DNA of 64,000 nucleotides from an uncultured Erythrobacter sp. (GTDB lineage Bacteria > Pseudomonadota > Alphaproteobacteria > Sphingomonadales > Sphingomonadaceae): positions 1,012,733 through 1,076,732 of the forward strand of contig CANNCZ010000002.1 of NCBI GenBank assembly GCA_947503275.1. Reading direction: 5' to 3'. Numbering within the stretch: the first letter of the stretch is position 1; each line of letters opens with the position of its first letter. Positions 33,957-42,094 of the stretch are shown one piece after another. Below the pieces are notes generated by a model, which did no database searches, was not told where the DNA came from, and was given only the letters and a program-made list of their open reading frames with translations. The translations under genes and the position numbers were made by a program.

Positions 33957-34478
33957 CTAAAAAGGATCCCCAGATCCTGGGTTTGGCACATTTGGCGTCC
34001 CAAACATCGAATTAAAGGCTTCAACAGGGTTTTGACCAGGAGTCCCTTGTCCAAGCGCATCTCCAAAAAGGTATTGTACCAGCTCAGGCGCAACCTGATC
34101 TAAGAAGTCAGCTGCTGCCTGTTTATTTTCAAGGCTTGTAGCGTCAATCAGGAAGTTACGGAGCTCGGTGACCGCTGATGCAACAATCTCTTTGGTGATT
34201 GGATCGCCAGGAATCAGCGCTTTGACGGTAGCCTTAAATACCCCCTCTCTTCCGTCTCCTCCAAATCGTTCGCCACCATCATGAACGTCGTAATAGTAGA
34301 TTCCCGCCTCTGAGAGCATAGCATCAATTCCGTACCCAAAATTTGGCCCGTCTTGACTTCCGCCACCGCCTGGGAGGGGGTCTTCGTGAAAGTGCCCCCC
34401 GGAGACCAAGTAGGTTTCAACGTCACTTAGTGGTCTGAAGTTACCAGTTTTTTGAGCTTCGTTGGTAAACATATGCAT
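33957..34478 (-). CDS. Exported protein with double-glycine leader (putative bacteriocin-like)
   Basis: 173 residues from the ATG at 34478 (GGAG 8 nt upstream); a second ATG at 34472 is also usable. The first 28 residues match the leader of peptides cut and exported by C39-peptidase ABC transporters: LSDVETYLVSGG fits LSxxELxxVxGG, with cleavage after Gly-Gly. The mature part of about 145 residues starts HFHEDPLPGGGG, is Gly-rich at first (FGYGIDAMLSEAGIYYYDVHDGGERFGGDGREG), then helical, then Pro/Gly-rich at the end. No known bacteriocin or RiPP class is recognised. The matching exporter is immediately upstream. Confidence 0.7.
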   Translation of the reverse strand: MHMFTNEAQKTGNFRPLSDVETYLVSGGHFHEDPLPGGGGSQDGPNFGYGIDAMLSEAGIYYYDVHDGGERFGGDGREGVFKATVKALIPGDPITKEIVASAVTELRNFLIDATSLENKQAAADFLDQVAPELVQYLFGDALGQGTPGQNPVEAFNSMFGTPNVPNPGSGDPF

Positions 34479-34545
34479 CCTTTGCACTCCATTGATATTC
34501 CGCGCTATATGGTTTCCAATCGAGGTCGCGCGGGTTTGACCTCGG

Positions 34546-36786
34546 TCAGTTCGTGGCGTTGGGTAGATCACCCTCGCTGCGGTTTGAGGTTTCTTCGATC
34601 TGCGATCTGGGCTCTATTTTGAGTTTAGCGAGCAAGGCATCTCGCTTCTGTTGGGTTCGCGCGGCTATTGCGACGTCAACTGCCTGCTCATCGTCAACCT
34701 TTATCAAACGAGCCGCTGCTTCAAGTGTTGCTGGACGGTGCGCGACGGCGATGCGTGTGATCTCGAGCTCTTTGAGGGTCTCCAGAATTTTCTCTTCGTT
34801 CTCAGCGTCGAGATTGGCCGTACCTTCATCGAGGATCAGGACTTTGGGAGCGGGATACAGCGCCCTTGCCAGCAGGACACGCTGGAGCTGACCGCCTGAG
34901 AGCACTGATCCCATGTCGCCAACCAGCGTCTCATAACCCATCGGCATGGCATCGATCTCGCCATCAATCTGCGCCATGCGAGCAACCTCGCGCACGCGGT
35001 CCATGTCGATTTCGGGATCGAAAAACGCGATATTTTCTGCGAGTGACCCAGCGTAGAGCATATCGCCCTGCGCCACCGATCCGATGCATCGGCGGTAGTT
35101 GGCTTTGCGATAGGAAGAGATAGGACGCTCACCTAATCGCACGGCCCCTTGGGTCGGCTCAAACAGTCCCATCAGGATCTTGATCAGGGTCGTTTTTCCA
35201 CCGCCAGAAGGGCCAGTGATCGCGATAAACTCACCCGGCTCAATCTTAAGGTTTACCCCTTGGAGTACCATTGGTTCATTGGTTCCGTAACGGTAGAATA
35301 CTCGGTCGAGCACAAGCGGCTTGGTAAAGTCAGGCTCTTCATTGCTTTTCTCTAGTTCGCCTTCTTCGAGCGGCGATAATGCAATGTCGGCGATGCGAGT
35401 GAGGTGCACCTTGACGATCTGGTAGTTGATCATCTGCTCGGTGAGCCGCATGCCAGCGTCGAGGAATTGCTGCTTATATGCCTGAAACGCGAAGATCATG
35501 CCCACGGTAAGAATGCTATCGAACGCAAGGCCGATTGCGATGTAGACGAACAGCACGCGCTCGCCGCCGATCACAAATTGCCCGAGGGCGTCGAACGCGG
35601 CTTGCAGACGTCCGAGCTTCACTTGCGCGTTGACTGCGTCCGCTTTGCTTTTTTGCCAAAGGCGCTGACGATTGCCCTCTTGCCCGAACGCCTTGATCGC
35701 AGAGATACCGCGCACGCTCTCGATGAAGTTGGAGTTCTCTTTTGCCATCGTGGTGATGACATCGAGGTTGCGCAGTTTAATTGATTGCAAGAATGCGAGG
35801 CGGAGGCCTACATACAGCGCCAGCGCAGCGCAGGCGACACCGCCCAAGAGCGGCGAGTAGACGAACATCAATGCCAGCGTCAGGATCGCCATAAGCCCAT
35901 CGACGAAGGCCGCGATCATGCCTTGGCTGATCAGCTGACTAATCGGCTGGGTTGAACCAAAGCGCGAGATAATGTCGCCGACATGACGCTTCTCAAAATA
36001 GTCGAGCGGCAGGCGCGTGAGATGCCGGAACAGGTTGACGATCACCTGATAAGATAGCGCGTTGCTGAGCGTCACAAGGATTAGCGAGCGTAGCCAACTT
36101 GCGAGCAGGTTCACCACGGTCAGCCCGCCAAAGCCCAGCGCCAGCATCAGCAGCAGATCGCTATCAAAAGCAGGGAACACCGTATCGATGGAGATTTGTA
36201 GGAAGAATGGCGTTGCGAGCACTACAAGCTGCATTACCAGCGATAACAGCACCACTTGACGGATCGTGCCCCAGAACCCGGTCATCTTGGACCAGAGCTG
36301 AGTGATATTGAGCTGCCTGCGCTCGATCTTTGGCTTGAAACTCTCAGAACGCAGCAGATCGAGTGCAACGCCGGTCCACGCCCGCGATACATCTTCCTCG
36401 CTCAGCACCAAGGCTCCGCGAGCAGGATCATGGATGTGATAGCGCTTGCCCCGAACGCCACCGGTGACCGCAGTCAGAACAACAAAGTGATTTAGGTTCC
36501 AGTGAAGGATCGCCGGCATCGACAGATGCGGCATATCCTCGATCTCACCGCGCAATGGCCGCGCGTTGAAGCCGATATCCTCAGCGACCTGCATCACCTG
36601 TTTGAGGTTCGCACCCTTAAGGCTCATCCCATAACGCTGGCGTAGCGCGATCAGGTCAGTCTTGTAGCCATGGAAACCTGCAACCATCGCAAGGCACGCT
36701 AACGCGCATTCGCTCGCTTCACCTTGCGGGATATAAGGCGTTTGCTTCCGCCCTGAAAACTGAACAAGATCGAGCGGGCTGTTCAT
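34546..36786 (-). CDS. C39-peptidase ABC exporter
   Basis: 746 residues, fused protease and ABC transporter. Residues 1-150 are the C39 peptidase: oxyanion Gln21 and Cys27 in QGEASECALACL, His100 in HWNLNHFVVL, Asp120 in YHIHDPARG. Residues about 155-460 are the six-helix ABC membrane domain. The ATPase domain has Walker A GPSGGGKTT, signature LSGGQLQRV and Walker B VLILDEGTANLD. It cleaves double-glycine leaders and exports the mature product across the inner membrane. It overlaps hlyD by 4 bases and is 68 nt upstream of the cargo gene. The C-terminal 60 residues are hydrophilic and unique. Confidence 0.93.
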   Translation of the reverse strand: MNSPLDLVQFSGRKQTPYIPQGEASECALACLAMVAGFHGYKTDLIALRQRYGMSLKGANLKQVMQVAEDIGFNARPLRGEIEDMPHLSMPAILHWNLNHFVVLTAVTGGVRGKRYHIHDPARGALVLSEEDVSRAWTGVALDLLRSESFKPKIERRQLNITQLWSKMTGFWGTIRQVVLLSLVMQLVVLATPFFLQISIDTVFPAFDSDLLLMLALGFGGLTVVNLLASWLRSLILVTLSNALSYQVIVNLFRHLTRLPLDYFEKRHVGDIISRFGSTQPISQLISQGMIAAFVDGLMAILTLALMFVYSPLLGGVACAALALYVGLRLAFLQSIKLRNLDVITTMAKENSNFIESVRGISAIKAFGQEGNRQRLWQKSKADAVNAQVKLGRLQAAFDALGQFVIGGERVLFVYIAIGLAFDSILTVGMIFAFQAYKQQFLDAGMRLTEQMINYQIVKVHLTRIADIALSPLEEGELEKSNEEPDFTKPLVLDRVFYRYGTNEPMVLQGVNLKIEPGEFIAITGPSGGGKTTLIKILMGLFEPTQGAVRLGERPISSYRKANYRRCIGSVAQGDMLYAGSLAENIAFFDPEIDMDRVREVARMAQIDGEIDAMPMGYETLVGDMGSVLSGGQLQRVLLARALYPAPKVLILDEGTANLDAENEEKILETLKELEITRIAVAHRPATLEAAARLIKVDDEQAVDVAIAARTQQKRDALLAKLKIEPRSQIEETSNRSEGDLPNATN

Positions 36787-38027
36787 TGGCTGCGGTTCAA
36801 CACAGCGTTAAGCGGCTGGAGTATCCAAGCCAGAAAGCTCTGCCGCTCCAGCACAACATTGGCTTGTAGTGTCATGCCGGGTTGAAGCGGGGCGGGCTTG
36901 CCGAAGGCTTCGACGCTCTGCTGATCGAGGCTGACTTTGACGCGGTAGACTGGCTCTTCAAAGGGAAACGGAATGTCCGTCTCACGCGGGTCGATCGCGA
37001 TACGCGAGATCGAAGCGACTCTGCCCTCAAAGCTACCGAACCGTTGATAAGGGAAGGCGTCGTAGAGAAGCCGTGTCTCTTTGCCCGGTTCCACAAAGCC
37101 TATCGAGCGCGTTGGCGCGTAGAGTTCAGCAGTCAATTGTGCATCTATCGGCACTATCGCCATCAAGGGGCGAGCGGTTGTCGCAGCCCGTCCCTCTCCG
37201 GTAGCCAAAGCAGTGACCCGCCCAGCAATTGGTGCTTTAACGACGTAGCTTTGCTCGCCCTCCAATCGTGCCTGCTCGGACAACATTGATTGAAGGTTGC
37301 CCTGAATTTGCGAGATGCCTTGCTCTGCATCGATACTGACGCTTGATAGCTGGCTGCGAGCTTGAGCTGCATCTGACAGGCTTGCCATGCGGCGCTGTTG
37401 AAGGCTGGCGAGCGATTGCTGCGAGGAGAGCAGCGTCTGGCGGCGACGCTCAAATTCAACCTTTGAAACGAACCCTTGCTCGACCACTTCGGCAACACGG
37501 TCGAATATCTCTTGGTTGGAAGCAACCACCTGCTCTTGAAGCGCGATTTGCTCAGATAGACTTGCCGCTTGATCCTCAGCCGACGCAATCATCGCCATCA
37601 ATCGTGTGCGCTCCGCAGCGGCTCTACTCCCTGCAAGCACGACTTGCGCTTCACCAAGCTGCCTACGAACTTCCAGCGCCCCGATACCACGGGTTGCCAC
37701 ATCTCCGCCTGCTGCGGTTTGGCGATCAGAGTTGATAACCAGCAAAGTGTCGCCCTGCTTCACGACCTGTCCCTCATCCACATTGAGTGCGACGACGACA
37801 CCGGGTTGTGTAGCCACTACCTTGGCGCTGGGCATGTCGGTTACGAGAATGCCGCGCACGGTCTCGATGCGTGCATAAGAACCAATCGAGATCCAGATCG
37901 CCGCTATCGCCAGCACAGCGAAAAGCGCACCGGCAAAAAGCTTGGTTGAGAGAGGCTGGCTAAAAACCACCTCGCCATGCAGACGATTTTGGTTGGCTTC
38001 GACGACTTCAGTGCGAAAGAGCGTCAA
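36783..38027 (-). CDS. HlyD-family membrane fusion protein
   Basis: About 414 residues from a TTG start at 38027 (GGAGG 9 nt upstream, protein beginning LTLFRTEVVEA as relatives do); the open frame reaches 38060 but that GTG has no ribosome-binding site. One transmembrane helix (about 30-52), lipoyl-like hairpin halves (VKQGDTLLVINSD; YVVKAPIAGRVTALATGEG) flanking long coiled coils (about 110-250), then beta-barrel segments. It links the C39 ABC transporter to an outer-membrane channel; no TolC gene lies beside it, so one would be supplied from elsewhere. Confidence 0.92.
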   Translation of the reverse strand: MTLFRTEVVEANQNRLHGEVVFSQPLSTKLFAGALFAVLAIAAIWISIGSYARIETVRGILVTDMPSAKVVATQPGVVVALNVDEGQVVKQGDTLLVINSDRQTAAGGDVATRGIGALEVRRQLGEAQVVLAGSRAAAERTRLMAMIASAEDQAASLSEQIALQEQVVASNQEIFDRVAEVVEQGFVSKVEFERRRQTLLSSQQSLASLQQRRMASLSDAAQARSQLSSVSIDAEQGISQIQGNLQSMLSEQARLEGEQSYVVKAPIAGRVTALATGEGRAATTARPLMAIVPIDAQLTAELYAPTRSIGFVEPGKETRLLYDAFPYQRFGSFEGRVASISRIAIDPRETDIPFPFEEPVYRVKVSLDQQSVEAFGKPAPLQPGMTLQANVVLERQSFLAWILQPLNAVLNRSQ

Positions 38028-38343
38028 TTGCGATTGCCTCCATACTAGTTGGAAGAGCACTACGAGATTAGAAAAATTCTAAGACTTCATATTTTCTTTA
38101 TTCGCACAAGAGTATGATATGTTGGGTTTTATGCAGTCGTGAGAGGGACAAGTCCTTGGCTACCCTACAGGTTTCCATAAGTGCCAGTTGGGTGCACGTG
38201 CACACGACGTTTGAGAATTCTGAGCCGCAAACGGATTCTAGCCTGCATTAGCGACCTCGTAGTCGTAGCCAAATCATGAGCGAGAGTGGTTTGCCCGACT
38301 GTGAAGTGGTGACTCGCGAGTCTGATGAAACCCCGTTATGTGA
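38028..38343. promoter_or_regulatory. Divergent control region of exporter and LuxR operons
   Basis: About 300 bp between the two divergent operons, AT-rich on the exporter side. It holds TTAGAA-AAA-TTCTAA (38068-38082), a perfect inverted repeat next to hlyD, and the perfect palindrome GTGCACGTGCAC (38192-38203). Both are candidate operators for the membrane-bound LuxR-type regulator encoded at 38344. Confidence 0.45.
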
Positions 38344-38913
38344 ATGGCTATGACTGACAATGACGATCTAACAACACCATTGGATGGCCTGAGGCAGGAC
38401 GCCTCCTGCATGCTGGGATCGCTATCCCCACGCCAGATTGAGGTACTTGAGCTGAAGTCTAGGCGGCCGACTCCGTCCAACAAAGAAATTGGACGAAGCG
38501 TTTCAGGAGGGGCCATTTCTCCGAGTATGGTCGAGAAGCACTTAACGCGAGCGAAAGTGAAAATGGGCGCAGTATCGATCGACGACGCTGTGATCGAATT
38601 CGTCATGGCCAGAGCGCTGGTTAAAGACCCCACGTGTGGACCTGCAGACCTCGAATTTGGTGATGCGGTTGTCGAAAAGCTGGCTCGGGCGTTGCCAGCG
38701 AATGTAACAAGCGAATTTTGGACTTCAGCTGAGTTCAAGGAATTTGTGAGAGACCTTCGTGCAACGGGCCCGAAGGCTTGGGATGCACAATATGGGCGGT
38801 GGTGGCGAATTGCACCGATCCTCCTAATTGCGTTGATCGCATTGGTTTTGGCAGGCAGTTCGTTGGTCGTTGCCAATGCGCTGGACGAGAGGCATTCTGA
38901 ACAGCCTTCGTAA
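38344..38913 (+). CDS. Membrane-tethered LuxR-type HTH regulator
   Basis: 189 residues. Residues about 26-85 form a LuxR/GerE-type helix-turn-helix (LSPRQIEVLELKSRRPTPSNKEIGRSVSGGAISPSMVEKHLTRAKVKMGA) with an unusual short insertion (GGAI) before the recognition helix. Residues about 155-178 are one transmembrane helix (APILLIALIALVLAGSSLVVANAL), so the DNA-binding domain is cytoplasmic and anchored at the C-terminus, with only about 11 residues outside. There is no receiver or ligand domain. It leads an operon with two further genes and is divergent from the exporter. No clear Shine-Dalgarno. Confidence 0.75.
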   Translation: MAMTDNDDLTTPLDGLRQDASCMLGSLSPRQIEVLELKSRRPTPSNKEIGRSVSGGAISPSMVEKHLTRAKVKMGAVSIDDAVIEFVMARALVKDPTCGPADLEFGDAVVEKLARALPANVTSEFWTSAEFKEFVRDLRATGPKAWDAQYGRWWRIAPILLIALIALVLAGSSLVVANALDERHSEQPS

Positions 38914-38931
38914 CCGTATTGGAGACGAAGA

Positions 38932-39258
38932 ATGGAATTGCATCAGACCGTACAAACCATAAGTGATGATTTTCATATCATCACTGACAACATTGATGCG
39001 CTAGTTGAAGCTCTCGCATTGCAACTGACCAACACAACTCAAGTACGCCGTGGTGCTAGAATCGATGGGTTGAGCAGTCAGCGAACCTTATCACATTTGG
39101 CCGACGCGCTGTTAAGAGCAAGTGAGATGCGTAAAAGCCTTACGCTAGCTCACGCTGCCGCAGAGAAAGAAGCGGTAAAGGCAGAACTTCCCTGGGATTG
39201 CCCTCCTGATGTTTTTAGGGCGGAAATCCCGCGCCTCCGTGCTGTTCGGGACAACTGA
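38932..39258 (+). CDS. Hypothetical small protein in the LuxR operon
   Basis: 108 residues, largely helical, without signal peptide or membrane segment. GGAG lies 7 nt before the ATG at 38932. Not recognised. It sits between the LuxR-type regulator and the integral membrane protein in a tight operon (18 and 2 nt gaps), so it probably works with them. Confidence 0.6.
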   Translation: MELHQTVQTISDDFHIITDNIDALVEALALQLTNTTQVRRGARIDGLSSQRTLSHLADALLRASEMRKSLTLAHAAAEKEAVKAELPWDCPPDVFRAEIPRLRAVRDN

Positions 39259-39260
39259 GG

Positions 39261-39773
39261 ATGTCACTTCCTGACTTTGCTGACCCAAGAATTGCCGCAC
39301 TCTTTGCTTGTTTGGGCGCAATCCTGACCCTCGCATGGTTTCTGGGCGGAGGACCAGAACGAAAGGGAGCGTACACCATCGCTGCGATGTTAGTGGTGCA
39401 GGCGTTGCTTTACTCCACGGTAAGTGAGCCAAGGTTTGATAGAATCGATGCTGTTGCTTTGACTGCCGATGGTGTTGGGTTGCTCGGGTTTACGGCCATC
39501 GCCTTGAATGCGAACAGAGTCTGGCCGCTGTTCGCGGCTGCCATGGAGTTGATCAGTGTTTTGGCTCACTTGACCCAAGGTTTTGAAGTGATGGTAGATC
39601 AATCCTATGCTGACTTCAAAGCAATGCCCTCGATAGCTGCTTTGCTATCACTGCTTCTGGGACTTATCTTCCACAGAATTCGCATTGTTCGATACGGCTT
39701 TGATCGTGATTGGGTATCATTCAAGCAGTACGACGAATATCGTAAAGTTTTGAGGGAAGTGGAACAGTATTAG
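39261..39773 (+). CDS. Membrane protein in the LuxR operon
   Basis: 170 residues with about four hydrophobic segments (about 12-29, 38-55, 65-90, 122-140), ending in a charged tail (FKQYDEYRKVLREVEQY). Unrecognised. It starts 2 nt after the preceding stop. A membrane partner of the tethered regulator is an attractive guess but is not supported by any motif. Confidence 0.6.
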   Translation: MSLPDFADPRIAALFACLGAILTLAWFLGGGPERKGAYTIAAMLVVQALLYSTVSEPRFDRIDAVALTADGVGLLGFTAIALNANRVWPLFAAAMELISVLAHLTQGFEVMVDQSYADFKAMPSIAALLSLLLGLIFHRIRIVRYGFDRDWVSFKQYDEYRKVLREVEQY

Positions 39774-39894
39774 CGACAGCGTATTTCGGACAGGATGCGG
39801 ATTCTCACCCGACGTAGTGGCAGGACAGCCTTGACGTGGGCGCGGTCTAATTCTCACTCGCAACTAGATCATTTTGCATTTCTTGGAGGCATTA

Positions 39895-40164
39895 ATGAAT
39901 GAGCCACAGTATTTGATCTTGATGCCACTACCCGATGGAGCTTGGCAGACTCACGACGGGGTTAGAATCCAGCCAATGCGCAAGTCCGTAGCCGCAAATG
40001 TGCTGGAGTTGCTTGCGCAGGACGAGGAATGCAGGAACTCTCCGCCTTTGTATTTGGTACCGATCCCACCAGGCCAACCGATTCAAGCGCGAGACTTCCA
40101 AGGTATTCTGGAGGCTGGAGGACTTTCTATCCTAGACGCAAACTCGGTGCGCTTTGAAAAGTAG
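39895..40164 (+). CDS. Hypothetical small protein
   Basis: 89 residues, no membrane segment. The ATG at 39895 has GGAGG 6 nt upstream; the earlier Met at 39874 is not used. Mixed alpha/beta composition (EPQYLILMPLPDGAWQ, VAANVLELLAQDEEC). Not recognised. It lies 120 nt downstream of the membrane gene on the same strand. Confidence 0.5.
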   Translation: MNEPQYLILMPLPDGAWQTHDGVRIQPMRKSVAANVLELLAQDEECRNSPPLYLVPIPPGQPIQARDFQGILEAGGLSILDANSVRFEK

Positions 40165-40431
40165 AGACTGAATGGCTTGGTCATGATCGGTGATAGGTCT
40201 CTGATCGCGACGCCCTCCTAGCTGGTTCTGACTAATAGCCGGTTGTGCAGGAACTGTTCTGCTAACAAGCCCGAGCATCGCGATGATCTATTCACAGAGT
40301 AATCGTGAAGAGGCTTTTTTGAAAGCGTCAGCCTATGGGTCGTGAGCGGAATGTCAGTTCGTGATCTAGAATGCGGTGAAAAGCTGGCATTGAGACTTTT
40401 GCCAGCTGTCCTGCAAATGTGAGCTGCCTTG

Positions 40432-40686
40432 TTACTCAGCAGATAAATATGGAAAGTTGGCCCGGCACTGTGAGCAGGTGAGCTTGCGGGCGATAGCATT
40501 CGTTGATGTGCTTGATGAGCAGCCCAATGCGTCTTGGATGGCTTCAGGTGTCATCAGCGCAGTCCTACCGCAGCGCCAACATTCAATGCGGAGTGCTTTG
40601 GCTGCTTGGGCATACTCTACCAACGAATCATAACACTCTGTGACCATCTCTTCATTTGGAACATGAAGTGAACAAAGATCAATCAA
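40432..40686 (-). CDS. Zinc-ribbon hypothetical protein
   Basis: 84 residues. Two CxxC pairs, C36-x2-C39 (CWRC) and C71-x2-C74 (CSQC), form a zinc ribbon; the region between them, TPEAIQDALGCSSSTSTNAIARKLT, could fold as a helix-turn-helix. Possible DNA- or RNA-binding protein. Divergent from the SRAP gene with only 36 bp between starts. Confidence 0.6.
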   Translation of the reverse strand: MIDLCSLHVPNEEMVTECYDSLVEYAQAAKALRIECWRCGRTALMTPEAIQDALGCSSSTSTNAIARKLTCSQCRANFPYLSAE

Positions 40687-40722
40687 CTTTGACCATTCGG
40701 TAGAGCAAGATAGGGCTAGTCC

Positions 40723-41331
40723 ATGTGTAATCTCTACCGCATGACCAAACCTATCGATGAAGTTGCAAAACTGTTTGCTGTCGAAAATGCTCTTAGCGGC
40801 TCCAATTTGGGGCAGGAGGTCTATCCAGGCTATCCGGGTGCAGTCATTGGCGATGGAGCCCTAAGATCAATGGTATGGGGCTTTCCATTGGTTCTTAAGT
40901 CTAAGAAGACCGGCAAGCCGCTTAAACCAAAGCCCGTCAACAATGCACGAACCGATAAGCTCGATAGCTATATGTGGCGCTACAGCTTTGAAGAGCGTCG
41001 TTGCCTCATACCGCTTACGGCTTGGGCCGAAGCAGAAGGCACCAAAGGCAGCATGACCCGCACATGGATGAGTTTGCCAAACGCCGATGTGTTCAACGTT
41101 GCTGGCATCTGGCGCAACAGCGATGAGTGGGGACCATGTTATTCAATGGTGATGACAGATAGCGCGGGTGATGCTGCCCAGTTACACTCACGCATGCCGG
41201 TCATTCTCACGCCCAAGACCCAAGAATTGTGGACTAAGGGCTCGGCTCGGCAAGCCAAGGAACTGTGTAGGCCCCAGCCTTGGGACTTAAATTTAGATCG
41301 CACCGATGAGGCGTGGTTCCGAAGGAGTTGA
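40723..41331 (+). CDS. SRAP-family (YedK-like) DNA abasic-site protein
   Basis: 202 residues. SRAP proteins trap abasic sites in single-stranded DNA through the N-terminal Cys left after Met removal. Present here: MCNLYR (Cys2), NNAR (Asn74), a glutamate in AWAEAEG where the usual motif is GFYEW, and the catalytic His155 in LHSRMPVIL. It is therefore a divergent SRAP, shorter than the E. coli member, with the key residues conserved. Accessory copies on islands and phages are well known, consistent with its place here. Confidence 0.85.
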   Translation: MCNLYRMTKPIDEVAKLFAVENALSGSNLGQEVYPGYPGAVIGDGALRSMVWGFPLVLKSKKTGKPLKPKPVNNARTDKLDSYMWRYSFEERRCLIPLTAWAEAEGTKGSMTRTWMSLPNADVFNVAGIWRNSDEWGPCYSMVMTDSAGDAAQLHSRMPVILTPKTQELWTKGSARQAKELCRPQPWDLNLDRTDEAWFRRS

Positions 41332-41733
41332 GGCACACTCCAGCGACGCTTTTGAGAGAGATTCGTTTACGTTCGAATGACAGAGGCTGGGAGTGAAAGC
41401 GGACAATCAGCACCCACACACCGTCAAACTTCAGGGGTTCATAGTCATGCCAAGAGCCCCATCGTTTCCGCGATTGGCACTACCCCCAGTTAGATTTCGC
41501 ACTGACCCATATTTGACTATCTTAGGTCTGCTGTAGGGCTGTTTTTGGCCTCTACCTGATGTACGTATTGCTCGAAGAATTCTCATCACACAACCTCACT
41601 TCTATTCGAGACTTGTCGGCTGACATGCCTTGTGAATTGCCCACCTACGACAACGGATATGAGTAAAACCATATCTGGCCCAACACGCCGCTCTGAAGAA
41701 CACTCTCAAAAGCATGTGTTTCACGCAAGACAA
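41332..41733. other. 402-bp gene-free stretch
   Basis: No coding region supported on either strand. Contains one short copy of the dispersed repeat (41381-41414). Confidence 0.5.
41381..41414. repeat. Dispersed repeat copy 4
   Basis: CAGAGGCTGGGAGTGAAAGC followed by GGACAATCAGCACC: the GGGxGTGAAAGCGGACxxTC pattern of the family. Confidence 0.5.
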
Positions 41734-41985
41734 TTAGCCTTGCATATATCGAAGTTCCGCGTCCTTTTCCCAAAGGCTGCCAACTGATCGCCCCGTAAGA
41801 GGCTCCGGGGCCACCGCTGCAATATAGAACCTATCCTCTGGCAACCCACGTTCGCCTTTTGCCGCGTGACTTTTCGCAATTAGATTTCGGACCTCTCCGA
41901 ATGTAAGCAGGCCAGACCCAGGCGCAAAGTTCTGCAATCCCAAATCTGGTCGCTCTATTAGCAATACATACTTGTGCTCTGACAT
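41734..41985 (-). CDS. Hypothetical small protein
   Basis: 83 residues, soluble, mixed charge, no recognised motif. AGGGGGAAAG lies just before the ATG at 41985. It lies 109 nt downstream of the first serine recombinase gene (same strand) and may be co-transcribed with it. Confidence 0.5.
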   Translation of the reverse strand: MSEHKYVLLIERPDLGLQNFAPGSGLLTFGEVRNLIAKSHAAKGERGLPEDRFYIAAVAPEPLTGRSVGSLWEKDAELRYMQG

Positions 41986-42094
41986 CTTTCCCCCTGTACC
42001 CTAATTCTACCAATTCGATAAATTGGCGACACTTAAGAAAATCTGCAGTTCAGGTAGGATACTAGTCTAAGTTTCTATTAAGGCACATATACAA

